Shown piece by piece: positions 23,821 through 31,859 of a DNA stretch of 32,215 nucleotides (positions are counted from its first letter, which is position 1; each line of letters opens with the position of its first letter). Position numbers and translations under genes: made by a program. Source of the stretch: Eubacteriales bacterium (GTDB lineage Bacteria; Bacillota; Clostridia; Lachnospirales; Lachnospiraceae); assembly GCA_030533385.1 (NCBI GenBank), contig JAUNJG010000019.1:1-32215 (forward strand). Direction: 5' to 3'. The notes under the pieces are model-generated. The model saw nothing but the letters and a program-made list of their open reading frames with translations, was not told the origin of the DNA and ran no database searches.

Positions 23821-24870
23821 TCACCCTTTCTCTTTGTGATGGTAGTTATTTAGGAGCTTCTGGAAAAATTCTGTGAAATCCCTCATATCATAAAAATAGT
23901 TCGGGTAGGCTTCCCTTAAAGCTTGCATGGACTTTGCTGAAACCATCACCACTTCATCCCCCTTCACTCTCTGTTCTAGGCTATTGTAGAAAGTGATGGC
24001 TGCCATTACTTGCGTCTGTTCAAATGTTTTTATCTTTACTGTGCCGCTTTTCACGTCCGTAATAACGACATAGAATAAATCGTCACCACGCTCCAGCGTG
24101 TCTGTACTTTCCAGAATTGTGATACCCTTTGCAAGACGCAGGATACCACAGGAATCCTCAATCCGTGCCAACTCCTCTATCAGGGCACTAGGGTTCTCCT
24201 CACACCCGTTGGTGCCCTCTTGCTTGGCTAAAATGGAAGAGGTGATAAAAAGAAAACGTTTCATCTCCTCCGAACCTCTCCCGGACTTGTAATTCTCACC
24301 CATGCCATTCCCCAGAATCTCCACCGAAGTTGCCCAGGAGTGCTGTACCTTTGTCCTTACCTGTATCTCAAGGAAAATACCGTTACAGTCACCCTCCTTG
24401 TACTCGTAAATCATGTGGTAAGAACGGTAACCGGAAGAGCGTGGCTCCTTCATGTAATCGGTTTCCCTGAGAAGTGTAAGACCTGACAAATGCTCCTTGC
24501 ACACCTCTACCGTCTGATAGACCTCCTCCACACTGTCTACGATTATCCGGCATCCTCCTAAATCCTGCATGGAGCTAAGTCTCATGGTTGGGAAACGTTC
24601 CAGCTTATCTACGATGGATTCCATTCTTTTTAATCTCTGTACGACATTTTTTGTAGGGAACAAACTCTTTAACTGCTCATACGTCCTCTGTAAAGGGTAT
24701 GCGTGAGAAGCCCTCCAGTTGTGTAGAATTTTAAGGGACTCCCCGTATTCTCCCTTTGCAATGGCTCTTCCTGCCTTGTTGATTTGTTTCTTGAAATACT
24801 GTGGTGATTCCCATTTTTCTGTATTTGTCATTGTGATACACTTAATGTAAAGCTCTTCTAATTCTTGCAT
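23821..24870 (-). CDS. RelA/SpoT-domain (p)ppGpp synthetase-like protein
   Basis: 349 aa, cytosolic. Residues about 45-200 carry the RelA/SpoT synthetase domain: HNWRASHAYPL, LSSMQDLGGCRIIV (D103, matching the catalytic Asp), SSGYRSYHMIYEY (the GYRSxH nucleotide-binding motif) and FLEIQVRTKVQHSWA (E168, matching the catalytic Glu). No hydrolase (HD), TGS or ACT domain is present, so it is a small stand-alone synthetase of the kind found as housekeeping SAS or toxSAS toxins. Residues 200-349 are an unassigned C-terminal region. The ATG at 24870 is preceded by GGAGGAAAAGG; the frame runs on upstream into the repeat array and is rejected there. Directly upstream is a tandem hairpin array. Whether it makes (p)ppGpp, another alarmone, or modifies tRNA as some toxSAS do cannot be told. 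Confidence 0.85.
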   Translation of the reverse strand: MQELEELYIKCITMTNTEKWESPQYFKKQINKAGRAIAKGEYGESLKILHNWRASHAYPLQRTYEQLKSLFPTKNVVQRLKRMESIVDKLERFPTMRLSSMQDLGGCRIIVDSVEEVYQTVEVCKEHLSGLTLLRETDYMKEPRSSGYRSYHMIYEYKEGDCNGIFLEIQVRTKVQHSWATSVEILGNGMGENYKSGRGSEEMKRFLFITSSILAKQEGTNGCEENPSALIEELARIEDSCGILRLAKGITILESTDTLERGDDLFYVVITDVKSGTVKIKTFEQTQVMAAITFYNSLEQRVKGDEVVMVSAKSMQALREAYPNYFYDMRDFTEFFQKLLNNYHHKEKG

Positions 24871-24904
24871 CCTTTTCCTCCAAAGTGTTGTGTGGGTAAG
24901 ATGG

Positions 24905-25396
24905 CTCCAGCCTTCGCTTCGCTCAGGACTGGAGTTGTGGCGGCTGCGCCGCATGGCTGGGGTCACCCAGAGGATTGCTGCGGCTGCGCCGCACAGCTGG
25001 GGTCCCCGCTGGGCTAAAGACATCTTGGTAGTACTGCGGCTGCGCCGCACAGCTGGGGTCCCCGCTGGGCTAAAGACATCTTAATAGTACTGCGGCGAAG
25101 CCGCACAGCTGGGGTAGTGGCTGGGCTAAAGAGATACCCATGGGATTGCTGCGGCTGCGCCGCACGGCTGGGGTCGACCCCGCTGAGCTAAAGACATCTT
25201 AATAGTACTGCGGCTGCGCCGCACAGCTAGGGTCACCTGCTGGGCTAAAGACATCTTAATAGTACTGCGGCTGCGCCGCTCGGCTGGGGTTGACCTGCTG
25301 GGCTAAAGACATCTTGGTAGTACTGCGGCGAAGCCGCACAGCTAGGGTTGGCCCCGCTGGGTAGGGGGCTTGGCTAAAGAGAGATACTTGGCTAAA
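24905..25396 (-). repeat. Array of eight ~57-bp hairpin repeats with TTTAGCC boxes
   Basis: Eight copies of a 13-bp near-palindrome (GCGGC, three-base loop TGC or GAA, GCCGC) lie at 24940, 24980, 25036, 25092, 25151, 25210, 25267 and 25325. Spacing is 56-59 bp after the first interval of 40. Between hairpins each full unit holds, on the minus strand, TTTAGCCCAGC followed by a variable GC-rich linker (often GGGGACCCC), AGCTGTGCGGC and GTACTATTAAGATG. Two extra TTTAGCCAAG boxes without hairpins close the array near 25372-25396. It fills the whole 520-bp gap between the DUF4116-like gene and the RelA/SpoT-domain gene. The units share sequence throughout, with no unique spacers. It may be a structured RNA array, a REP-like element expansion or a regulatory leader. 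Confidence 0.85.
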
Positions 25397-25916
25397 GAGA
25401 AATACCCAATCTCTCCGAAACCATTGGATTGTTGGCAATCGCTAATCTCACAATCTCCGGTGTTGATTTCTTCACGTATGCGAGCGCCCTTCCATCCCTT
25501 TTGACTGCTTCTTTGCACAGTTTTTCCGTCTGCTCTTCTATGGTTGACAGCATCATAGGTTCTGCCTTGACTGCCGCCATCAGTATCTTTTCCGTCTTTG
25601 TGAATACGTATTTCAACACTTCCGGGTTTTGTTTCACTGCCGCCAGGCAGATTTCTTCATCCTGTCTTACGACATCCTTCAGTGCATACCCATTGTTTCT
25701 CACGGCAAGAAGACACTGCTTTCTTGTCTGCTGTGGTTTGTACTTTAGGAGGTGCCCTCTCTTGGTTAAAGCCATCTCCCAATCCTTCTCGGTAGGGTGC
25801 TTCACGTAAAAGATTGCCGCCCCGTTCTTCCTAATGGCTGTTTGTAATTTCCTTTTATTCTCATGCAAACCTCTTACTCTACCGACATTGCAAATGCGCC
25901 GATTACTGTTCTTCAA
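25392..25916 (-). CDS. DUF4116-like repeat protein, possibly 5'-truncated
   Basis: 174 aa made of about five helical repeats of 28-30 residues with the pattern (AV/AI)xxNGxALxYV, e.g. LLAVRNNGYALKDV, LAAVKQNPEVLKYV and KEAVKRDGRALAYV. This fits the DUF4116 repeat of unknown function found in many bacterial and protist proteins. The only upstream start is a TTG at 25916 with GGTGG close by, overlapping the end of a remnant gene. The first recognisable repeat begins near residue 21, so the true 5' end may have been lost in a rearrangement around 25880-25910. It is followed by the hairpin array. Confidence 0.65.
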   Translation of the reverse strand: MKNSNRRICNVGRVRGLHENKRKLQTAIRKNGAAIFYVKHPTEKDWEMALTKRGHLLKYKPQQTRKQCLLAVRNNGYALKDVVRQDEEICLAAVKQNPEVLKYVFTKTEKILMAAVKAEPMMLSTIEEQTEKLCKEAVKRDGRALAYVKKSTPEIVRLAIANNPMVSERLGISL

Positions 25917-26206
25917 TCCACCACATCACGGTAACTTCTCTGCACAAGTTCATTAATCTTCCATGAGATTCTTTCATCCATTTAAGCCGTACAAAGTGAA
26001 CCGGCTGATGAATTCCTATGATCTCATCGTTTAATTCAAAAGTAAAATGCACAGCCGCCTCGCCATCCCCTTGCCGGACAACGAGAGGCCCCACCGATAC
26101 AGCTGCTCCACATAGCAGAGCACATCCCGGTATGTCTCAATATCGTTATCGGAATAAATGGAAAGCACCGCCAAACCATTCTTCATTGATGCAGCGTCAT
26201 TCCTAC
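25903..26206 (-). pseudogene. Frameshifted remnant of an unidentified gene
   Basis: Two overlapping minus-strand frames read as one protein only if a frameshift near 26090 is allowed: ETYRDVLCYVEQLYRWG, then PLVVRQGDGEAAVHF onward to MWWIEEQ. The joined sequence has protein-like composition and no start signal. I cannot name the family. It is cut at both ends, by the DUF4116-like gene on one side and the DUF6040-like fragment on the other. Confidence 0.4.
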
Positions 26207-26574
26207 AGACTTTTATTGGCTGGACAATTGATGTCGGATATTCTGCGGCACAGATTAGTACAAGAATTCCAAATGAGTTTATAGCCCGAATCATATATTG
26301 GTTATTACTGATATTGGTTTTTGGAATATGCGTGGCAGGGGCAGGGATTCTGGTAATACTGATAGAAATAAAGATTATGGAGATATATAAGGAAAACTGT
26401 TGGAATGTTATTACCCTACTGATGATACTGACAAGCGTTGCCTTCATCATTTATTTTGGAGAATCAATCAAAAAAATAATGCCCATAAATCTTTTGTTCC
26501 TTTTACTATTTATACAGGAAATATATCTTGGAATCCGATATTATCTGAACACTCTTTACCGGACAAAACGTTAA
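26158..26574 (+). pseudogene. C-terminal fragment of a DUF6040-like membrane protein
   Basis: The 138-aa frame contains three hydrophobic spans (about residues 43-70, 80-100 and 108-125). It resembles the end of DUF6040 proteins carried by conjugative transposons of Firmicutes (GYSAAQISTRIPNEFIARII, then YWLLLILVFG). The N-terminal coiled-coil part expected for that family is missing, and the first about 15 residues come from the antisense of the neighbouring remnant. No ribosome binding site is seen. It is probably debris from an integrative element. Confidence 0.5.
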
Positions 26575-26613
26575 AAGAGAGGGCGGCAGTATTTTTTTGC
26601 TGTCGCCCTCTTG
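26571..26613 (-). terminator. Terminator of the Bce-type operon
   Basis: Minus strand AAGAGGGCGACAG and CTGCCGCCCTCT form a 12-bp stem with one G-U, loop of about ten bases, then CTTTTAACG. It lies about 90 bp after the permease stop codon. Converging from the other side it may also stop transcription through the DUF6040-like fragment. Confidence 0.65.
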
Positions 26614-26705
26614 CCACTTATAAGGATTGGTTCTTCGATCTAATTCTTTCGCCATATTCAATGGTACTAACCACTAAAGAAATTCTAAATATCCTGAGTA
26701 CAAAT

Positions 26706-29366
26706 CTATCTCCTAATCTCACTTATAATATTCTCTCTTCCCATTTTCCATGCCGGAATCATCACTGCCACCACCGCAATTACCACATTCAGCACCATGA
26801 TTCCCATTAAAACCAAATTTGGGACCTTGGAAGTCAGATGTAAAAACTGAAGTACATGAGCCATATAATAATCCATCACTCTCCTAAGAACCAGATTATA
26901 AAGCAGGAAAACAAATACATCCGCCAGCACCCCATATAAAATTCCTGTCTGCAAAATCATCTTATAAAATCCTCCGTCTGTGATTCCCATTGCACGAATG
27001 ATACCATATTCCCTTCTTCTGGCAAGAATTGTATGGTTCATACTATTTACAATATGGAACAGGCTAATAACCAGCAGGATCACCGCAATACTGGAGAAGA
27101 AAATCTGCTGTTGCTTGAGATAATCTTTCTGCGTTTCGATTGCAGAAGTATAATCCTGCAATACTGCCTTGGGAACATCTCGGATTACCTGCAATAACTG
27201 ATTGCTCACACTCTCTGCATCTGCATCATCAGCTGATGATGCATTGATAAAACTGTAGTCCATAATTCCAAAGTTTTCTTCCATCTGTTTGCCAGTCATA
27301 ATCACACTCTGAGCATTTTCCCAGACTTCCGTATTCAGAAAATCTTTCTCCTGTGCCAATGGTCTGTTTACGATTGCCGCAATCTCAAACTCTTTCTCAA
27401 TATAATTTTCTTCGCCACTTTGGAATTTTAACAATTCATCCGTATAGTTTTCTGTCTTTGGTACACGAAGTGTAATCTTATCTCCCGGCTTCTTTCCGTA
27501 AAAATAATAATTTCCCTGACCGTCCATATTCGCCGTCACAATCACTTGATTATTATTTTTCAGTGTTTCCGGCTGAATCTCTCCCTCCAGAATAAAATCC
27601 TGAAGCTGTTTTATCATCGCTTCATCATAACCGTACACATTGTATTTGATCCGGTAATTTCCATCTTCCTGCTGATTACAGATACCATCATATCTCTGAA
27701 TAAAATACGGCTCTTGATTTTGATATTTGAAATAGTCACTCCATTCTTCTTCTGACAAAAATTCATTTTTGGAAAGCTGTAATTCTCCCATCGTATACTT
27801 TGTTGCATATACCTTTTCTGTTTCTGACATGTTTTTAATCTTATCTGCTACAGCCTTTGGAATTGTGTCTTTCAGCGAATCGGACTTTAAAGAAATGCGG
27901 TACTCTGAACCAAGTCCATCATCCGACATCAATGAAAGTTCTGCGTGAATCTTCAAGTTTTCTACCATATAAGTAGTACACAGGAAAATACAGCCACCAA
28001 TAGACAAGGATAACAAAATTCCAATCACTTTCCGTTTATTGGCAAACATAAATTTCCGTACAACTACATTTGCCATATTTATATTACGCAGGGCATAGAT
28101 TTTCCTTCTTTTTATAAAAGAAGTATCTTCGCTCATTACTGCTTTTAGCGAATGCTTCCGAAGTGAACGAACTACGATAAAAGAAACCAGCGCCAATGAA
28201 ATCAGCAGAAATATAAATCCAAATACCATTGCATCCACGGAAACAAAAAACTTTGCAGCATTCACTCCTTCTGCCAACGTATGATCAGCGACAGATAAAC
28301 CAGCCTCTGTACCGCCAATTCCTTTTCCACCAAATACACCACTAAGCTTTTGATAGACAAGGCTTACTATCCCATTTCCTAAGAAACACCCTAACGGATA
28401 GCCAATGAAAAATAACATCCACAGTTCCAAAAGTAATGTACCGCCAATCTGCGCTTCACTGATACCTAATGTCTGCAACATTCCGTACTCAGAAATTCTC
28501 TTCGATACAGAAATGCTAAATACACTATATACTACAAAAAGACTGAATAGACATAACAGGAAGATCATCCCGTTATAAGCCAAATTATAGTCACTCTGCA
28601 ATCTCAAAACAATATAGGTGAAGTTTCCTTCTTCATTGGTCAGACCAAACTTCACAATTTCATAGATACTGCTTGGTGCTTCTCCACCAAGATACCGTGT
28701 AACTTCATCATTTCCGACTACTGCTTCAGATGATAATTTACGTTCATGTAAAAAAGCATCCAACTGTTTATATAACTTCTCATCTTCGTTGAATCTGAGA
28801 TATAAAAACGTCTGACTTCCTCGACCTTTAAAAGAATCACTTACAAAAACTTCCATTTCACTGGAACTTGCCGCCCATTCGCTTTTCAGAACACCGGTAA
28901 CAATATACTCTTTTTCTCCAATGCGAAGGGCATCTCCTAAATTTCCCGAAAATCCGAGATTGCTAAGCACAAATCCATCCGCTGCAATTTCATTCTCTTT
29001 CTTTGGGGATCTTCCCTCTAACAAATCTCTGTGTGCCATCTGGCGATAAGTTTCATCGGTATGGATAAAACAGATCAAAAATTCCTCTGCCACAACGTCA
29101 CGAATTTCCATTTTTCCACACTGTTCCAGTGTATATCCTTTCCCTTTCTCACCGTTTTCTACTGAATTGAAAAGTTCCTTGTCCGTTTCTATATAATAAT
29201 GCCAATCTCCGTAAATGGTTTTGCTGTTTACTAAATCATTTTTCTGACTGCTGTAAATCAAGGAAGAAATTCCTGAAAGCAATGACGCTGTTAATAAAAT
29301 ACTTACAAAGATTGCCCACGTCTGACTTTTGTAATACCGCATATATTTCCATGCCAACTTTAACAT
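26706..29366 (-). CDS. ABC transporter permease, FtsX/MacB-type, two-domain
   Basis: 886 aa. TM1 is at about 17-37, followed by a large extracytoplasmic domain (38-265). A first FtsX block of helices (about 266-420) contains SVSKRISEYGMLQTLGIS. A second half has TM near 447-467, a second external domain (468-745), and a C-terminal FtsX block (about 748-880) with ILARRREYGIIRAMGITDGG. The two similar coupling motifs show an internal duplication. Such permeases do not pump across the membrane like classic exporters; in Bce- and Vex-type systems they free or sense membrane-bound peptides such as bacitracin or lantibiotics. The ATG overlaps the ATPase stop by 7 bp (ATGTTAA), a sign of translational coupling. 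The peptide recognised is unknown. Confidence 0.88.
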   Translation of the reverse strand: MLKLAWKYMRYYKSQTWAIFVSILLTASLLSGISSLIYSSQKNDLVNSKTIYGDWHYYIETDKELFNSVENGEKGKGYTLEQCGKMEIRDVVAEEFLICFIHTDETYRQMAHRDLLEGRSPKKENEIAADGFVLSNLGFSGNLGDALRIGEKEYIVTGVLKSEWAASSSEMEVFVSDSFKGRGSQTFLYLRFNEDEKLYKQLDAFLHERKLSSEAVVGNDEVTRYLGGEAPSSIYEIVKFGLTNEEGNFTYIVLRLQSDYNLAYNGMIFLLCLFSLFVVYSVFSISVSKRISEYGMLQTLGISEAQIGGTLLLELWMLFFIGYPLGCFLGNGIVSLVYQKLSGVFGGKGIGGTEAGLSVADHTLAEGVNAAKFFVSVDAMVFGFIFLLISLALVSFIVVRSLRKHSLKAVMSEDTSFIKRRKIYALRNINMANVVVRKFMFANKRKVIGILLSLSIGGCIFLCTTYMVENLKIHAELSLMSDDGLGSEYRISLKSDSLKDTIPKAVADKIKNMSETEKVYATKYTMGELQLSKNEFLSEEEWSDYFKYQNQEPYFIQRYDGICNQQEDGNYRIKYNVYGYDEAMIKQLQDFILEGEIQPETLKNNNQVIVTANMDGQGNYYFYGKKPGDKITLRVPKTENYTDELLKFQSGEENYIEKEFEIAAIVNRPLAQEKDFLNTEVWENAQSVIMTGKQMEENFGIMDYSFINASSADDADAESVSNQLLQVIRDVPKAVLQDYTSAIETQKDYLKQQQIFFSSIAVILLVISLFHIVNSMNHTILARRREYGIIRAMGITDGGFYKMILQTGILYGVLADVFVFLLYNLVLRRVMDYYMAHVLQFLHLTSKVPNLVLMGIMVLNVVIAVVAVMIPAWKMGRENIISEIRR

Positions 29367-30070
29367 ACGGCATCACCGCCTTTTGCCGGGAATCTTTTCT
29401 TTCCCGTGACGATCTGACCATCTTCGATATGAATCACTCTGTCGCAAGTCTGTGCAATGACTTCATTATGCGTTACCATGAGAATCGTCTGATTGTATTT
29501 ACGGCAACTCGTTTTTAATAACCCCATAACCTCAATGGTTGTGGCTGAGTCCAAATTACCGGTCGGTTCATCGCAAAGCAGAACGCTTGGTTTATTTGCC
29601 AAAGCTCTGGCGATTGCAACCCTTTGCTGCTGACCACCGGATAATTCATTTGGATATTTCTTGCGTTTCTCCCAAATACCCAGTTCCCGTAACAATTCTT
29701 CGATATATTTGCGGTTAATATGTTTTCCACGGTCAAATGTAACCGGCAATGCCACATTATCATACACATTCAATACAGGCATCAGACTATAATTTTGGAA
29801 TACAAATCCGATATTTCTTCTGCGGAAAATCGTCAGCTCTTTTCTTGACAGAGAACCAATCTCTTTATTTTTTATGAAAATCTTTCCACTTGTGGGATTA
29901 TCCAGTCCACCAATCAAGTTAAGACAGGTAGATTTACCTGAACCAGATGTTCCTACAATGGCGACAAACTCGCCTTCTTCCACCTTTAGATTGATATTCC
30001 GCAACGCCTTTACCTGATTGTCTTTTTCTCCATATATCTTCTCAACATTTTGTAATTCTAAAATACTCAT
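29360..30070 (-). CDS. ABC transporter ATP-binding protein (MacB/BceA type)
   Basis: 236 aa. Walker A GTSGSGKST (40-48), Q-loop Q92, signature LSGGQ (143-147), Walker B VLLCDE (163-168) with E168 catalytic, and H201 as switch histidine. The family dimerises and drives FtsX-type permeases through conformational changes. AAGGAG precedes the ATG. The gene begins 72 bp after the kinase gene behind its own regulated promoter (see 30101-30167) and overlaps the permease start, so the two form one complex. Confidence 0.93.
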   Translation of the reverse strand: MSILELQNVEKIYGEKDNQVKALRNINLKVEEGEFVAIVGTSGSGKSTCLNLIGGLDNPTSGKIFIKNKEIGSLSRKELTIFRRRNIGFVFQNYSLMPVLNVYDNVALPVTFDRGKHINRKYIEELLRELGIWEKRKKYPNELSGGQQQRVAIARALANKPSVLLCDEPTGNLDSATTIEVMGLLKTSCRKYNQTILMVTHNEVIAQTCDRVIHIEDGQIVTGKKRFPAKGGDAVC

Positions 30071-30100
30071 CCGTCACCACTCCTTTTTCTTGATACATCC

Positions 30101-30167
30101 AGTATAACTGCCGCATCTTGCAATTTCTTTACAAACGGATGATTAGTTCTTACAGTTTTGTAAGAAC
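30101..30167 (-). promoter_or_regulatory. BceR-type operator and transporter promoter
   Basis: A perfect 9-bp inverted repeat, GTTCTTACA (30146-30154) and TGTAAGAAC (30159-30167), separated by GTTT, contains TTACA-N4-TGTAA, the box described for BceR-like regulators. About 40 bp downstream on the minus strand is a TATACT -10 (30101-30106) with a poor -35, as expected for an activator-dependent promoter. The operator lies inside the last codons of the kinase gene, encoding its LQNCKN end. It should let the response regulator switch on the ATPase-permease genes. Confidence 0.75.
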
Positions 30168-31048
30168 ACAGAAAAACAACTGCCTTTCCCATACTCAGAA
30201 TTTACTGTCATATAACCTTTCTCTTTTTCCAAAACCAAATTAGAGAGGTACAAACCAATACCTGAGCCTTCCATATTTTCGACTTCCCGACTTCTATAAA
30301 ATCGTTTGAATATCTCTGTCAGCTCCTCTTGTCGGATGCCACGCCCATTATCTGCAATCTGAATCTCTGTATATAAATCATAATTTATTACACGAATAGA
30401 AATTGCACCTCCCAAATCCGTATACTTAACGGCATTTTCCAACAGATTTACAAATACTTCTTCCGTCCATTTTCGATTATGATACAATACGCTGTCTGCA
30501 AAGGGTTCCAATGTAAGGTTAATGTTCTTTTTCTCCAGTTTTTCATAAATCGTGTCTACTGCGTCTAAGATTGTCTGTTTTATTCCTGTACCTTTTACTT
30601 CAAAACCATCAATATTTTGCTCCAGTTTTACCATCTTTGATAAAGACTCCACAATCCAGTTCAGTTTATCAACCTGACGCTGCATTTTTTCAGAAAACAT
30701 AGCTTTCCGCTCTGGTGTGATTTCCTCTTTACTTAAAATTTCAGCATAAAGAGAAATGTTAGCAAGGGGCGTTTTTAATTGGTGAGACATATTGGATACC
30801 AGGCTTTTTACCTGTTCTTTTTCATACTCTGCTCTATTCACATGATTATCAAGCACGTCCTGAATCTGCTTGATTTTACTGACAAGAGCAGAATATTCCC
30901 CTTCTTCCACATCGGAGGCTGCAATCATTTCCCGATTTAACACACTGTCCAGCAAACGATCAATCAGGCGATAGGTTTTTCTTTTTTGATATATGTTGTA
31001 TCCAATGGACAAACACAAAAGAACTGCTAAAATCATCGAGAGCCACAT
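30143..31048 (-). CDS. Bce-type sensor histidine kinase
   Basis: 301 aa. A single short N-terminal helix (about 2-19) is followed directly by a linker and the HisKA domain with H89 in MSHQLKTPLANISLY. The HATPase domain has N205 (LLENAVKY), DNGRGI (233-238) and GSGIGLYL (261-268). There is no extracellular sensor domain, so the signal probably comes from the partner ABC transporter, as in BceS-type kinases; those normally have two helices, here only one is clear. It starts 3 bp after the response regulator with GGAAGGAA as ribosome binding site. Confidence 0.9.
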   Translation of the reverse strand: MWLSMILAVLLCLSIGYNIYQKRKTYRLIDRLLDSVLNREMIAASDVEEGEYSALVSKIKQIQDVLDNHVNRAEYEKEQVKSLVSNMSHQLKTPLANISLYAEILSKEEITPERKAMFSEKMQRQVDKLNWIVESLSKMVKLEQNIDGFEVKGTGIKQTILDAVDTIYEKLEKKNINLTLEPFADSVLYHNRKWTEEVFVNLLENAVKYTDLGGAISIRVINYDLYTEIQIADNGRGIRQEELTEIFKRFYRSREVENMEGSGIGLYLSNLVLEKEKGYMTVNSEYGKGSCFSVFLQNCKN

Positions 31049-31051
31049 TTT

Positions 31052-31729
31052 TTATTCCTTCCAGATATATCCGATTCCATGAATGGTTTGAATCCATTTC
31101 GGCTGTGATATATCATCCTCTATCTTTGTACGAAGTCTGCTGATATTCACAGACACCGTATTGTTATCTACATATCTCCCATCACTATCCCATATCTTCT
31201 CTAAAATCTGCTCTTTAGAAAGGATATGGTTCTTATTCTCAACCAAATACATCAACAGACGGTATTCCAATTTGCTAAGAGAGATTTCTGAACCTCTTTT
31301 ATATACTTTACAAGTACTCTGATCTATGCTTAATGAACCTGTAACAATCTTTGTACTTTCAGATTTTTCTTGAAGAATCCGCTTCATTCTTGCTTTTAAT
31401 ACACCCAGAGAAAATGGTTTTGACAGGTAATCATTTACCCCTAATTCTAAAGCCTTTATCTCATCCATTTCTGTATCACGAGCAGTCAGCATAATGATTG
31501 GAACATTGCTGTAGCTACGAACTTCTTTACAGAGTTCAAAGCCCGTTCCGTCCGGCAGGTTACAATCCAAAAGTACAATATCATAACCACCGTTCGCGAT
31601 TTCTTGTAAACCATCTTTTTTTGTCCCTGTCTCTGTCACATCATATCCATCACCAGAAAAGGAGAAGGAAAGTCCCTCTCTCAAATCAACATCATCTTCA
31701 ACTATTAGAATTTTATATTTTTCCATCAT
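31052..31729 (-). CDS. OmpR/PhoB-type response regulator (BceR-like)
   Basis: 225 aa. Receiver with acidic E11-D12-D13, phospho-acceptor D55 (LLDCNLPDG), T82 and K104, then an OmpR-type winged helix (about 130-224) with LSKLEYRLLMYL and a NTVSVNISRLRTKI recognition helix. First gene of the operon; AAAGGAAA precedes two possible ATG codons (31729, 31726). Phosphorylated by the adjacent kinase, it likely activates the transporter promoter through the TTACA-N4-TGTAA box. Regulation of its own promoter is not clear: a TTGACG hexamer lies about 60 bp upstream without a good -10. Confidence 0.93.
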   Translation of the reverse strand: MMEKYKILIVEDDVDLREGLSFSFSGDGYDVTETGTKKDGLQEIANGGYDIVLLDCNLPDGTGFELCKEVRSYSNVPIIMLTARDTEMDEIKALELGVNDYLSKPFSLGVLKARMKRILQEKSESTKIVTGSLSIDQSTCKVYKRGSEISLSKLEYRLLMYLVENKNHILSKEQILEKIWDSDGRYVDNNTVSVNISRLRTKIEDDISQPKWIQTIHGIGYIWKE

Positions 31730-31859
31730 GTGTTTCCTTTATTGCTTCTTTTTTCTTTTCGCCAACCTACTTTTGCATTTACGCAAAGTTACCGTCAAGT
31801 AATCGTTGGCAATTTTCTTTTCGATTTATCTTTTTGCAGAGTTCTTTTTCTTCCGGCTT

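Noticed and set aside
23732-23824. Longer start for the 200-aa orphan gene
   Set aside because: The extension translates a terminator hairpin. GGAGGAG before the Met at 23731 marks the likelier start.
24871-25050. N-terminal extension of the RelA/SpoT-domain protein into the repeat array
   Set aside because: The frame is open only because the repeat lacks stops there. The sequence is repeat-derived, and a strong ribosome binding site directly precedes the Met at 24870.
24905-25396. CRISPR array
   Set aside because: The repeated units are similar along their whole length with no unique spacers, the core is a GC-rich palindrome, and no cas gene is present.
26031-26450. 139-aa minus-strand frame opposite the DUF6040-like fragment
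   Set aside because: Most of it is the antisense of the better-supported membrane protein. Only the part below about 26206 was kept, as a remnant.
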